A stretch of DNA of 64,000 nucleotides. Origin: Enteractinococcus fodinae (GTDB lineage: Bacteria; Actinomycetota; Actinomycetes; Actinomycetales; Micrococcaceae). A model generated the notes under the pieces. It saw nothing but the letters and a program-made list of their open reading frames with translations, was not told the DNA's origin and did not search any database. Location: the NCBI RefSeq assembly GCF_031458395.1, contig NZ_JAVDYJ010000001.1:2418001-2482000 (forward strand), given 5' to 3'. This document shows, piece by piece, positions 1-9,024 of this stretch (positions are counted from its first letter, which is position 1; each line of letters starts with the position of its first letter). The position numbers were made by a program, and so were the translations under genes.

Positions 1-582
1 AAGCGCTAGAAGCCCTACGAATCTTCCTATTAAATACCCTGCGAGGAGCCCTACCTGTCCCAGCGATAGCACGCCGAACGAAATTTGACTCGAAGAGGTG
101 CCCACTGCTTGGAGCACCGTCCTGGAAGCAACTTTAATATAACGACGTTCCCGCAAAGCTAGTTGCGAGAAGACGGCGAAGAGCCCAGTAAGCAATGTAA
201 TGCCAAAAACCCACAACTCCATATAAGCTGGTGGCTCGCCATCAATAAATACATCGGAAAGAAGACCCGAGATTACAGCCCAAGCGCTTGAAATCACAAG
301 CGTCGAAAATAGTGCGATCGTTACTATGCCTCTGGTTTCACGGTTCGTGCTACCCACAAGCGCAGCAGTATCAAACTTCAAAGCTACTGCGGGTGCAACG
401 ATGCTTGAGATCGACATGACGACAGTCAATGCCCCGAAGTCAGAGGGTGAATAAAACCTGGACAAGAAGGGCAATGCTGCGAGAGTTAGTAGCTGCGCAA
501 ATAGAGTGGCGCTACTCAGAGAAAGAAACCCTGAAACCCGTGGACTTGTAATCAGAGATTTTAGATGAGAGATAATCCTCAC
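1..582 (-). CDS. Wzx-type polysaccharide flippase, C-terminus cut by window edge
   Basis: Reading the minus strand from a GTG at 582 gives 194 open codons to base 1, so only the N-terminal part of the protein is in the window. The translation is strongly hydrophobic with membrane helices and has the N-terminal pattern of polysaccharide-biosynthesis flippases (PF01943/PF13440 type), for example 'LPFLSRFYSPSDFGAL' followed by a segment ending 'ALKFDTAALV'. Family members move lipid-linked oligosaccharide units across the membrane. The GTG overlaps the TGA of the upstream acyltransferase-like gene in a 4-nt GTGA junction, which suggests translational coupling inside the polysaccharide operon. 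The rest of the gene lies to the left of the window. Confidence 0.8.
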   Translation of the reverse strand, partial: MRIISHLKSLITSPRVSGFLSLSSATLFAQLLTLAALPFLSRFYSPSDFGALTVVMSISSIVAPAVALKFDTAALVGSTNRETRGIVTIALFSTLVISSAWAVISGLLSDVFIDGEPPAYMELWVFGITLLTGLFAVFSQLALRERRYIKVASRTVLQAVGTSSSQISFGVLSLGQVGLLAGYLIGRFVGLLAL

Positions 583-1502
583 GGCGTCAGCATTCGTCGG
601 ATGGCTAGCATACCAGAGACTAAGCGATTGTGCTTGAAAACGCGTAAGTATGGAGTCTGATTTGCTCCAAATTTACGGTTAAAATCTTCCACGCCTTCAA
701 GCATGGAGCCTTCGAAGTCGAATACTTTAGTCAGCTCCGCTGCAGCCTGAATCGCTTCCCACCTAAGCAACGTGCCACTTTGACTTCTGCGCAATTCGGG
801 ATCGTTCCCAGACACTAAGAGATACATTCGACGCTCGTCACCTACTACATAAACCGCAGAATGGGTCTGCCCCTCTTGATCAACGCTTGCCAAAGAAACT
901 TTTAACCCGTGACTGGTTACAGCCTCATCAATGCGCTCCAACAATTCGGGCGGATACGGCAGGCGCATATTTTGGCGCCCAAACGTAAGCTTTGCCATCT
1001 CAAGGACTTTGTGCACGGATACATCGGGCACGACCGTAAGCCGGTTCTCCGCTCGCCTAATTTCCTTCCGCGTACTCTTTCTAATTCTATGATATAAATC
1101 GTCAACTCTATTAAGGGTGTTTAACGTGTATGTATATCGAGTCGTCTGGGAGTATCCGTTCCAGTAGAAGGGCAGCCAGTTCGTGATGTTAGGGTGAAAG
1201 TTTTGTGAGAACGAATCGTGCTTAGGTAATTTTTTTATTAATTTAATGAAGAGATCCTTTTCACGAGCTATTCGCTCATTCTCTTCGACTGAAGTATGTT
1301 CAATCCATGGCCCGAGGGTTGGTGTGAGCGGGGCTTGCCCTATAATTCTGAGACCACGCTTTTTCCTGTACACAAACGGGAGGCGAGCTACCACACGCCC
1401 GCTTTCTTCGACTTCCACTGCATCCCATTGATTCGGTGCTGTCGCCTCGAGCCACCAGGGTTGTTCAAAGATGGAGTGAGTCTGCGGGAGGGATTCAGGC
1501 AT
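579..1502 (-). CDS. GNAT-fold acyltransferase (BioF2/FemAB-like) of the polysaccharide locus
   Basis: This 307-residue protein has the layout of the PF13480 GNAT family, which is related to FemAB peptidyltransferases. A basic helix 'RIRKSTRKEIRRAEN' lies near residues 138-152, a strand region 'SAVYVVGDERRMYLLVSGND' follows, and the C-terminal signature 'FDFEGSMLEGVEDFNRKFGA' is near residues 262-281. Members transfer acyl or aminoacyl groups onto cell-surface precursors; in polysaccharide clusters they are usually assumed to acylate a sugar. The substrate cannot be read from sequence. It overlaps the flippase start by 4 nt and lies 42 bp downstream of another GNAT-like gene. The start is ATG with AAGGA about 11 nt upstream. 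Confidence 0.75.
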   Translation of the reverse strand: MPESLPQTHSIFEQPWWLEATAPNQWDAVEVEESGRVVARLPFVYRKKRGLRIIGQAPLTPTLGPWIEHTSVEENERIAREKDLFIKLIKKLPKHDSFSQNFHPNITNWLPFYWNGYSQTTRYTYTLNTLNRVDDLYHRIRKSTRKEIRRAENRLTVVPDVSVHKVLEMAKLTFGRQNMRLPYPPELLERIDEAVTSHGLKVSLASVDQEGQTHSAVYVVGDERRMYLLVSGNDPELRRSQSGTLLRWEAIQAAAELTKVFDFEGSMLEGVEDFNRKFGANQTPYLRVFKHNRLVSGMLAIRRMLTP

Positions 1503-1544
1503 TCTAAATTAAGTCCTTCTACTTGTAAGGCCAACGGAGATGAG

Positions 1545-2120
1545 TCAACGAGGAGGGTGCACTTGCTCCTGTGCCCAAGCCCCCCAGTTCAGGGCGGTAA
1601 CTTTGGGAATGACGATAGTCAGCCGGTCAATTGTTCCTGCCGGTTCAAAGCCAAAATTCTGGTGGGCTTTTCGAGAAGCCAAGTTTTCCACGCCCGTATC
1701 ACTATAGATCGTCATCCCTTGGCAATCACTAGTACTGCGTATGTATCTAACCCCAATACTTTTCAGCGCGCGCCAAAGGCCTAGTCGACGGTGCTCTTCA
1801 CGGGTGTGTTCGTTGAAGCACCAGAACTTACCTTGTGAGATTCTAGTAGGCAAGTGATCTGGTCCGGGAGACTCTGGTGTCGACAACCACTGAACGGCAG
1901 CCCATTCGACTTGGTCATGAATTAGAAAACCTATATGACCTTTATCTAGTAGCTTCCTATAAGTTTTGAGTCGCCAGTCTTGCATTTTCGGAGCAAAGAA
2001 TTTATCCAGGCACTCATGACTTATCCTAGACCAACCATACCCAGCTGGTAAGTCTATAGGTGGCGGAGTGGGGCCAGTAAATTTATAGACGACTGAGTTT
2101 TTACGCTCTATATAGCGCAT
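1545..2120 (-). CDS. GNAT family acetyltransferase-like protein
   Basis: This 191-residue protein has the C-terminal GNAT signature 'NLASRKAHQNFGFEPAG' (residues about 145-161), where a residue near the acetyl-CoA pocket is followed by the beta-bulge strand. A helix 'REEHRRLGLWRALK' sits upstream at the usual pyrophosphate-binding position, although the Q/RxxGxG/A loop is degenerate. The start is ATG with GGAG close upstream. It is the first gene after a 780-bp spacer and is probably co-transcribed with the two downstream genes. A role in modifying a sugar or amino-sugar of the polymer is inferred from position only. Confidence 0.65.
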   Translation of the reverse strand: MRYIERKNSVVYKFTGPTPPPIDLPAGYGWSRISHECLDKFFAPKMQDWRLKTYRKLLDKGHIGFLIHDQVEWAAVQWLSTPESPGPDHLPTRISQGKFWCFNEHTREEHRRLGLWRALKSIGVRYIRSTSDCQGMTIYSDTGVENLASRKAHQNFGFEPAGTIDRLTIVIPKVTALNWGAWAQEQVHPPR

Positions 2121-2900
2121 ATCATCTCCGATGAGTATCTACGGTCCCAAATCCAACAAGACCGCTCGAGGTTGACACCAGAACACATTAACAGCGAGTA
2201 TCTATGGCTGCAAGCTATATTCATGTCATTACCCACTAATATTGGCAATGAGCAGGCACCTGGTATTGCGACTCACAGCTAGCGTCCGCAACACCCCTAA
2301 TATGATTAGATAAAAGTTCCCTACTAATTAAAACTCAACTGTCACCCAACACACGAAACCCACTTTACCTTATAGGCGACGAGGCAAGTGACATTCGGGG
2401 TCTTTCATGCCCGGGCGCTTCTTTTGAAAGAACGTCTGGCGATGCCCTGTGGCTCTCACCTACGACATCGCCAATATATGTGTACACATCACTCCTGCGA
2501 GCCTCTTCTTGGGTCCCGAGCTAATAGAGGATCCAGGCCTGCCCAGACAGAACTCAACGCCGCTGACAGTGCTCAAACCTTATCTACGCCCACTGAGTGG
2601 CAGTTACTAGGCGCGCAATAGCGATCGCTGAAATATGAAATAATCGTCTATGCAACCTAGCAAACATATCCGCAATTACAAACGTGTGAAACAAACCAGC
2701 GTGACAACGGCTAGCATTCACGTGGTTCTTTTATTAGACCGACGGTTTACGCTGTGACCTCGGAAGATTGAGAATGACCGGCATAACGCCATTCCGCTGG
2801 CACCACCCATCCCGGGAAACAACGGGCGTTGATTTCTTTAATACACGTTGATGCGATGTGTCAGAGTGAGTATTCTGACTCACCAAATTGAATTGTTATC
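2121..2900. other. Long AT-rich spacer within the polysaccharide locus
   Basis: There are 780 bp without a convincing gene. Short open frames exist (for example 2388-2621 on the plus strand), but they show no family pattern and have no clear ribosome binding site. No convincing hairpin terminator, repeat or homologous gene fragment was seen. The promoter for the GNAT-GNAT-flippase group on the minus strand probably lies near 2130-2300, but no clear -35/-10 pair was identified. Confidence 0.5.
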
Positions 2901-3998
2901 TCACATCTCAGCGAGCTCTTGCACTGCTTTCTCCAGAATGAACTTTTTGTCTAGGTAAGATCTGCTCGCCTCTCGGATCTCCTCTCGAGAATAATTAGTC
3001 ATCAATTCAGCGAAGTTCACCATCCGACTCAGAGATACAGCGGAATCTGAATAATAGAACGGGAAACTCTGTGGGAGCGCAGTGTCGTGATGGGTAGCAT
3101 AAACTGGAATTCCACTAGCCAAATATTCACGCACTTTAAGTGTGGATGCACCGAAAAGATTCTTTCGGTCAAGGGCGAGCGAACCTATTGCAACGTCTGT
3201 TGTGTCTAGCAATGAAATGATTCCATCAGAGTCAAGAACTCCGTGAACATAAATTTCAGTTCCTTTGTGGCTCAATGCATGCACAGCCGCTCGTTGCTCG
3301 TCAGTGAGGGCTCCTACTAAATGAATGCGAACTAGTTTTTGCCCCTCACCGGTATCGGTCTCAATCGCTTCTAACAAACGATCCAATCCATGCCACTCCG
3401 CGAACGTCGAGCAGACGAAAGTAAAAGTTACCATCGTACGCAGGCGTTTATCCTCAGCCGGCATAGCTTCAGCGAAGTGATATCCATTGGGAAAAACGAT
3501 AGCCCGATTTCTAAGATGCGGAAAACGAGCGATCTCATACTCTTTTATATCGCTGGTGACCGCCGCTATTCCACGCGCAGACTTCATAGTCAATGGTGTG
3601 AACCATCTCTCAACAAAGGTGGAAACCCGCTTAGAAAAGGTACTACTATCAAGAATTGCGAGTTCTTCTATTTCCTTTGCATGATGGACGGTGACTAGAT
3701 TCGGGGCAAAGAGTCCAAATAAAGGACCGAAGAGATCCAATGATAAAGTCCTCAGCAATACAATGTCATAATCGCGAGCTTTTCTAACAACATACATCCA
3801 CCTGTACAGTCGCAGCATAAGGGCGGAACGCCAGACCCGAGGAACTTGTCTTTCAAAGTCACTCTGAACAGCGTCGGTTTGAAGTGAAATCGTGTCCCAC
3901 TGAAGGCACGCGTCTTTGGCAGCAAGTACTTCATGACGAAGTTGTTTACGATGCCCGGGTGCCAACGCTCTCAGGGTGGTAACGTGCAGTATTCTCAT
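2901..3998 (-). CDS. Glycosyltransferase family 4-like protein
   Basis: This 365-residue protein begins 'MRILHVTTLRALAPGHRK', the first strand of a GT-B fold. Its C-terminal half has the GT4-like pattern 'TFVCSTFAEWHGLDRLLEA', a 'GALTDEQRAAV' segment and 'KVREYLASGIPVYATHH', where the nucleotide-sugar donor is bound in GT-B enzymes. It would add one sugar from a nucleotide donor to the lipid-linked repeat unit on the cytoplasmic face. The canonical E-x7-E of GT4 enzymes is only partly kept, so donor and linkage are unknown. Its 5' side borders a gene fragment and an IS21 remnant, so the local gene order has been rearranged. Confidence 0.75.
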   Translation of the reverse strand: MRILHVTTLRALAPGHRKQLRHEVLAAKDACLQWDTISLQTDAVQSDFERQVPRVWRSALMLRLYRWMYVVRKARDYDIVLLRTLSLDLFGPLFGLFAPNLVTVHHAKEIEELAILDSSTFSKRVSTFVERWFTPLTMKSARGIAAVTSDIKEYEIARFPHLRNRAIVFPNGYHFAEAMPAEDKRLRTMVTFTFVCSTFAEWHGLDRLLEAIETDTGEGQKLVRIHLVGALTDEQRAAVHALSHKGTEIYVHGVLDSDGIISLLDTTDVAIGSLALDRKNLFGASTLKVREYLASGIPVYATHHDTALPQSFPFYYSDSAVSLSRMVNFAELMTNYSREEIREASRSYLDKKFILEKAVQELAEM

Positions 3999-4090
3999 TT
4001 ACTTCTCCGATCAGCAGTGAGAACAGGGTCCAACAAAGATTAAATCAAAAGCCAGCAAGGTCATATGAGGCTGCAACTTCGAGTTTGTCC

Positions 4091-4240
4091 TCACTCGCTC
4101 TCGTCCAGTCCGAGCTGCTTGTTGAGATATTTAGCAGGTACCACTCTAGTGCCTTGCGCCATCAAAACCTTGGACTTTTTCGGCAGGTAACACTGTTGTG
4201 GCAGTGCTTTTGTCGATAAGGGCTAATCTTCACTAAGATC
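4091..4240 (-). pseudogene. C-terminal gene fragment truncated at the IS21 remnant
   Basis: On the minus strand an open frame runs out of the IS remnant and ends at a TGA (4093-4091). Its last residues read 'KVLMAQGTRVVPAKYLNKQL' then GLDESE. There is no start codon with a ribosome binding site, and the frame loses coherence where the transposase sequence begins. I did not recognise the family. The simplest reading is the 3' tail of a polysaccharide-locus gene whose 5' part was lost when the insertion sequence inserted or was deleted. It could also be a chance open frame. Confidence 0.3.
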
Positions 4241-5387
4241 TATGCGCCGGATCGGTCGGAAAATGCGCATCAACAATGCGTGGCGATCCGGGTCGGGCAC
4301 GATCATGGCGGGCTACTTCGACCGGGCCGTGGTCACCAACATGAACGATGACAATCTGTTCGGTTGCTCCAGCACCGCGGACTCGGACAAAGACTTGGTC
4401 ACCAATCAGGGTATGCGGCACCGAGTATTGGCCGTGTTCAAAAGTCACCATCGGGGTATTGACGGGCACTTGGTGTGAGACCCCGAAGGTCACCGTCTGG
4501 GCCCGTTCGGGCACTCGATGCAACATCGGGCGTTCTTGACCGGCCAGCACATCTGCCGGCCGACGCCGCGTGACGCGGTGTTCCCTGGAATTGACCTGGT
4601 CCATAAACGCCACACAGGCGGCTTCCAGCTCAGCAAATGATGCGTAGTCATCGCGTAAGTTGGTTTCGGTGGGTACCAGGTCGGCCTTGGCGATCTTCAC
4701 GCTGGCCTCCACACCACCTTTGGTGGCAGGGTCTGCGGGTTCACACGTCAGCACGCTGACCCCGTAGTATCTACCAAACGCTGCCATGGCCGCGTTGCGC
4801 ACCGGGACCCCGGCAATATGCTCCACGGTCACGGTTTTGGCGTTATCGGTGAGCACATAGGTTGGTGCCCCACCCAGGATGCGGAAGGTCCGATCTAGGG
4901 CGGCAAATACATTGGGTTGGGACTGATCACGGACCGGGATGACCACCCGAAACCGGGAAAAGGCTAGCCAGGCCACAAACAGGACCGTTTTGACTCCGTT
5001 GATGAGCGGGCCGTCGCCGAAGTCGTATTGTAACCACAACCCTGGCTCGGTGATCCAGGGCCGATGGATTCGCTGATGACCTACCTTCCAGGCCCGCTTG
5101 ATCTTGGCCACAGCACGCCGGGTCGTCCGCTCTGAGCCGGTGAATCCCAACCCCACCAGTTTCTGGTGGACCCGATCAGCACGGATCTTCGCTTTGGAAT
5201 CCTCAACCCATTGCTCAATATGGTGTTGATAAGGATCGATGAGTTTGTTTCTGGGTGTTGGCTGGCCGATTGGACGCCCGGCATCCCGGGCCGCCACATG
5301 GGCAGCCACGGTGTGATGCGAACATCCGGCAAGCTCGGCAGCGGCACGAAACGACCCGGTGAGATCGTAAGCTGCAAGAATTTCCAT
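4233..5387 (-). pseudogene. istA: IS21-family transposase IstA, C-terminally truncated
   Basis: The 384-residue product has an N-terminal helix-turn-helix ('GSFRAAAELAGCSHHTVAAH', residues 11-30) and an integrase catalytic core with a visible DDE triad: D122 in 'LQYDFGDGP', D181 in 'VLTDNAKT' and E227 in 'KGGVEASV'. IS21 transposases are usually longer (around 400-500 residues) and are followed by istB. Here the frame ends after 'DAHFPTDPAHRS' at a sequence junction. Upstream of the chosen ATG the frame stays open (S-C-L-K-S-D-G-E-I-M), matching the 'K-S-x-x-E-I-M-E-I-L' start of relatives, so translation may begin slightly earlier at a non-ATG codon. Confidence 0.85.
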
Positions 5388-5524
5388 GATTTCTCCGTCA
5401 GACTTCAGACAGGACCTCTTTCTGAAGGTTTCCGATAACAGGTGGCACTGTCATCGAACCTCAGGAAGAGGTCCGCTGCGTATCAGACACGCAGCACAAC
5501 GATGGACGATCGTGGGCAGAACTC

Positions 5525-5606
5525 ATGACCACCAGTGGGCAGTTTTCCTGACCGCCAGCGGGAACTATCATTGACCGCCTATGGGCAGTCTTCCATGGCC
5601 GCTAAC
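5525..5606. repeat. Tandem ~23-bp repeats at the IS21 right end
   Basis: Four imperfect units begin at about 5525, 5549, 5572 and 5596. The first three share the pattern TGACC-x-CC-x-x-x-GGG-x-A, ending near TTTTCC, ATCAT and CTTCC; the last is a shorter TGGCCGC unit. Spacing is 23-24 bp. IS21-like elements characteristically carry such multiple transposase-binding repeats inside each terminus, so this is read as the surviving transposon end. Confidence 0.7.
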
Positions 5607-5839
5607 ACGAGATCTATTCTTCCACGCACGCGCGAAGGCTTATACCTTAACGATAGGCCGGTGCCCTCGTGCCGGGCGCAAAGTCAAATCCACATAGCCT
5701 GCGAGTTCTGTTCCAGGTCAGCGTCTGGCGTGGCTGCTGCATATGAGTGACGTCTAAGACCGGAGAGTTTATGACTCATGCGCGAGCGCCGTCCAAGCAT
5801 GCCCGTTTATGCCGCGGAAACTTTATAGAGGCATCTCCG

Positions 5840-7009
5840 TCACTGCTTGTTGCCTAGACGCACTAATTTAAGTGGTTTTTGGAGCGTTGAGGAAGTAGGA
5901 TTCCTCTTCCCAGGACCGTCTGAGGTTTTTGTGCGTGCAGCAACAAGAAATGCTAGAGCTAACGAAAAGAAGAAGATAGGAGCTTTTAGATCTCCGGAAA
6001 CAGATACGTGAACAATTTCCGCCACAAGCCACGCGGATACACCGAGAGCTATCGTTGAATGCCGAGAAGTTTTTAGACATCTCACAAGAATTGCGAGTAC
6101 TAAGAGAATAAAAAAGGTGCCCACAATTGCCCCCTGCTCAATAAATACTTCCAGGAAGAGATTATGGGGGTAGAACCCCTTGAAGCCATCGGTATACAGA
6201 GCCCAATTGCCGTATCCAACACCTAAGGGGTGGTCAGAAATTACAGGTAAAGACTGTTCCCACATGCGTTTCCTGGCGGTTCCACCATCAATTTCGCCCG
6301 CTAGGATACCGACAATACGCGACTCACTGAACCAGGGCAATTTCACTAGAACAAGCGTACCGAGAGAGCCTAGCGCTAACGCCCAGATTTTTTTACCAAT
6401 CGTTATCTTAGAAGCGAGTATGATCACCGCAGTTCCGCTGAGCGCCGCGACCAAGGGTCCGCGCGAACCAGTAGCGAAAATACCGAGGAATAGTGAAATT
6501 CCAATTATTATCGTCCACACTAATCGAATTCGTTTAGTCCAGTAGAGCCAGACAAGGAGAACGAAGCCAGCTGACATTACTCTAGAAACCCAAATGGGGT
6601 TCATTCCAAATACTTCAGCCCTCAAGCTATCGCTGTTCAGTAAGCTTGCGGCGCTGAGATAAATTCCAATTGCGACCCAAATCACTGCAAGGGCAATGAA
6701 ACCACGTGGTAAAGAAATTAGGCTTGCGATCGCAGCGGAGAAAACAATTACTGTCCATAAAGAAACGAACTTCTGCTCACCGTACTCCAACAAAGGTTCT
6801 GAAAACATTCGATGTACTGATAAGAGGCCGAATACCAAAATGATAAATGGAATAATCGAATGAAGCTTGGGCAAGTGACGAGCGACTTCCAATAACAGAA
6901 AAAATGCCGCTATGATTATGGCCGGTTGAGTAATATACGAATCACTTCCGGGCCCTAGATAACCTCCAAGCAGCACCAACGCCACGAGCAGGGCACGGAT
7001 TACATACAT
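5840..7009 (-). CDS. Wzy-like O-antigen/polysaccharide polymerase
   Basis: This 389-residue integral membrane protein has about ten hydrophobic helices and belongs to the O-antigen ligase/polymerase (Wzy_C, PF04932) group. Two family landmarks are visible: 'ATGSRGPLVAAL' in the middle, and the periplasm-facing loop 'GFYPHNLFLEVFIEQGAIVG' with the conserved H-N-x-x-L pattern. It would polymerise flipped repeat units on the outer membrane face, pairing with the flippase at the left end of the window. The start is ATG with GGGAG 8 nt upstream. The tail is basic and polar. The same family includes O-antigen ligases, but the Wzx/Wzc context favours polymerase. Confidence 0.8.
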   Translation of the reverse strand: MYVIRALLVALVLLGGYLGPGSDSYITQPAIIIAAFFLLLEVARHLPKLHSIIPFIILVFGLLSVHRMFSEPLLEYGEQKFVSLWTVIVFSAAIASLISLPRGFIALAVIWVAIGIYLSAASLLNSDSLRAEVFGMNPIWVSRVMSAGFVLLVWLYWTKRIRLVWTIIIGISLFLGIFATGSRGPLVAALSGTAVIILASKITIGKKIWALALGSLGTLVLVKLPWFSESRIVGILAGEIDGGTARKRMWEQSLPVISDHPLGVGYGNWALYTDGFKGFYPHNLFLEVFIEQGAIVGTFFILLVLAILVRCLKTSRHSTIALGVSAWLVAEIVHVSVSGDLKAPIFFFSLALAFLVAARTKTSDGPGKRNPTSSTLQKPLKLVRLGNKQ

Positions 7010-7350
7010 TCTGAACGCTCCCTTATATACTCTCGGGCCGACTCTACTCGCTCACGCGGCTATTCATTGGCAGCTACCCGACGGAGTAAAAAATTAAATT
7101 TGTGCTGGCACTAGAGGTGGACAGTCCTTCTGCATGCGAACCAGAAGGTTAGTCGCGCTACCTGAGACCCAATCTTCTATCCTCCATCGACAATTAGTTG
7201 GCGTATAAGAATCATAGAGGAGTTTTGATTGTGTTAAATTCTTGGACTGCCTGTTGCCCTTCCCCCTGCTATGCCTCCGCACGGGCTGCAAAGCGCTTGA
7301 TCTGGAGGTCTTACACCTGACAATATCCACTTTGTTGGTATACCCAAATA
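7010..7350. other. Spacer between polymerase and glycosyltransferase genes
   Basis: There are 341 bp with no supported gene. The minus-strand open frame 7094-7330 has no recognisable domain. No clear terminator hairpin was seen. A promoter for the polymerase gene may lie near 7030-7100 but was not identified. Confidence 0.45.
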
Positions 7351-8571
7351 TTAGCGATAGACTTTTTGATTGAGAAACGACTCCAAAAAGTTCTCAATTA
7401 CTTGGTTGCCTGAGTAGTGTTCGTGAATAAGAGCGATCTTTTCCGATTGGAGTTCTCGCTGTTCCTCTGCCAGATCCCTGTTTTCGATAAGAAACGCAAT
7501 CCTCTCTTCAAGAGCTGATACTGAATTTGGTTCAAAGAGGCACTCCTCTTCAAGAATCTCAGGTATCCCTCCTACAGAAGAGCCGATAGATAACACTCCT
7601 ACAGCCATAGCTTCTAGCAGAGCTTTGGGCATCCCTTCGGTCCTAGATGGCATTGCGAACATGTCAAAAGTACTCACGTACCGTGCTACGTCAAGACTAA
7701 AACCTAACCGCTCTATGAAGAAAGCCCCCTTAACTTGCAACTCTTTAGCCAGGGATCTTAGTTCCTCATGTTTGGCTCCCTGACCTACCAAGGTCAACGA
7801 AATATCATATCCGCGCTTCTGCAAGGAGCCAACGGCTTTGATTAAAAGATCGTGTCCCTTGTAGTTCTGTTGCTGGCTACCTACTGCAATTATGGAAAAA
7901 TCCTTTTCAGCATCATGGCGCCGCTTCTTTGTTATTGCTAACAACTCTGGGGAGAATACGACGTCTGTCCGAGCTTGAACAAGTGCTTCTTGGCTTGGAG
8001 GATATAACTCTTGTAAAGTCCTCAAAGTTACGTAGATAATGCCATCAGCATATTGTACTGTCCTACGTAACTTCCTCTGTTCAATACGGGCAGCTAGATG
8101 GTTTGCTGGTGTTGGTAGGATCGACTTTGCTACCCCGGCAGGGTCACCTATCACTCTGAGAATGAGCGCTGCGCCAATCTCTTTCACCTTTTTACTTATT
8201 GGACCCGCGATTTGTGTTGGTACCCACATGTAATACACTTGCTCAGGGTCGGCGATGTAATTGAAAATAAAATCTAGTATTTCAGCACGTTTACGGTAGT
8301 AATTAACTACCCCAGAGTAGTAGGGGATTGGGACCACCTCCAACCTCTCGTGAAGTAGGTATCCTTCATTCCGGACTAACCCAGGTTCTACCCGCGCTAG
8401 TACTGTGATCTTGTTAAACGTTTGTAAAAATGGCTCCCACTCAGCAGCTGACATTAGAGGGTCGGTTGAGCGTAGGCGTCCTTGCTCATCCTCATGAAGC
8501 CGTGTTACGCTCATGAAAAGCAAATCAGCCTTAGGCGTAGTCGCATGATTATTAATCGCAGAACGATTCAT
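7351..8571 (-). CDS. Glycosyltransferase family 4
   Basis: This GT-B glycosyltransferase is about 406 residues long. The C-terminal donor domain has 'SIIAVGSQQQNYKGHDLLIK', 'LVGQGAKHEELRSLAKEL' and the GT4 catalytic-site pattern 'PSRTEGMPKALLEAMAVG', an E-x7-E motif. The start was set to ATG 8571 because AGAGG lies 5 nt upstream; the GTG at 8577 overlaps that ribosome binding site. It would transfer a sugar from a nucleotide donor to the growing lipid-linked unit. Donor specificity is unknown. It sits between spacers of 341 and 453 bp. Confidence 0.85.
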   Translation of the reverse strand: MNRSAINNHATTPKADLLFMSVTRLHEDEQGRLRSTDPLMSAAEWEPFLQTFNKITVLARVEPGLVRNEGYLLHERLEVVPIPYYSGVVNYYRKRAEILDFIFNYIADPEQVYYMWVPTQIAGPISKKVKEIGAALILRVIGDPAGVAKSILPTPANHLAARIEQRKLRRTVQYADGIIYVTLRTLQELYPPSQEALVQARTDVVFSPELLAITKKRRHDAEKDFSIIAVGSQQQNYKGHDLLIKAVGSLQKRGYDISLTLVGQGAKHEELRSLAKELQVKGAFFIERLGFSLDVARYVSTFDMFAMPSRTEGMPKALLEAMAVGVLSIGSSVGGIPEILEEECLFEPNSVSALEERIAFLIENRDLAEEQRELQSEKIALIHEHYSGNQVIENFLESFLNQKVYR

Positions 8572-9024
8572 TCTCACCTCTCAAGTGATTTATTAACTAT
8601 GACGGTAATGCTTCGTGCCCGTCGGGATCCCTAACCTATGACCCTGTACCGCCATCAAGGCCTCACACCTATCCCCAAGTTGTCGTGGACCTTGATGCTC
8701 ATCGTCTTACTGGTCGCTAATCTTCTACGATGCCGTAACCATTGCAAAAGGGACTCACCCTGAGTTAGCACATGCCTTTCTGACAGAGTTCACGTGCAGT
8801 GAGTACGTTTCACTAGTCATTTAGTTATCTTCTAGAGCGGAGCCCGCGTGACAAGATATTCCGTTCTTTTATCTTTGAGTCAAATTACTACCCACACAAT
8901 AAAACCCGTCTGGAGACACCATTGCAAGCAATGCTCGACGAGTCAGATAAGATCCGATATTGCGGTTACTACCTCTAAGAATACTAAGTACTAGGTTCGT
9001 CGGGCTCGCACCCTCTCATCCCCC
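8572..9024. other. Spacer between two glycosyltransferase genes
   Basis: There are 453 bp without a supported gene or RNA. The sequence has no long open frame on either strand and no obvious repeat or strong hairpin. It is one of several unusually long non-coding gaps between genes of the same strand in this cassette. Confidence 0.45.

Larger units (their letters stand above)
4233..5606 (-). mobile_element. IS21-family insertion sequence remnant
   Basis: The region holds an IstA-type transposase reading leftward and, upstream of it, a multi-repeat end typical of IS21-like elements (5525-5606). The second gene that these elements normally carry, the istB AAA+ ATPase, is missing, and istA itself stops early next to a foreign sequence junction near 4240. 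The element is therefore deleted at its left end and would not transpose by itself. No matching left terminal repeat or target-site duplication was found. Confidence 0.8.

Noticed and set aside
2388-2621. Open frame of 77 codons on the plus strand in the large spacer
   Set aside because: No ribosome binding site, no domain pattern and composition unlike coding sequence.
7094-7330. 78-codon minus-strand frame between polymerase and glycosyltransferase
   Set aside because: Arg/Ser-rich, no recognisable motif and no start signal.
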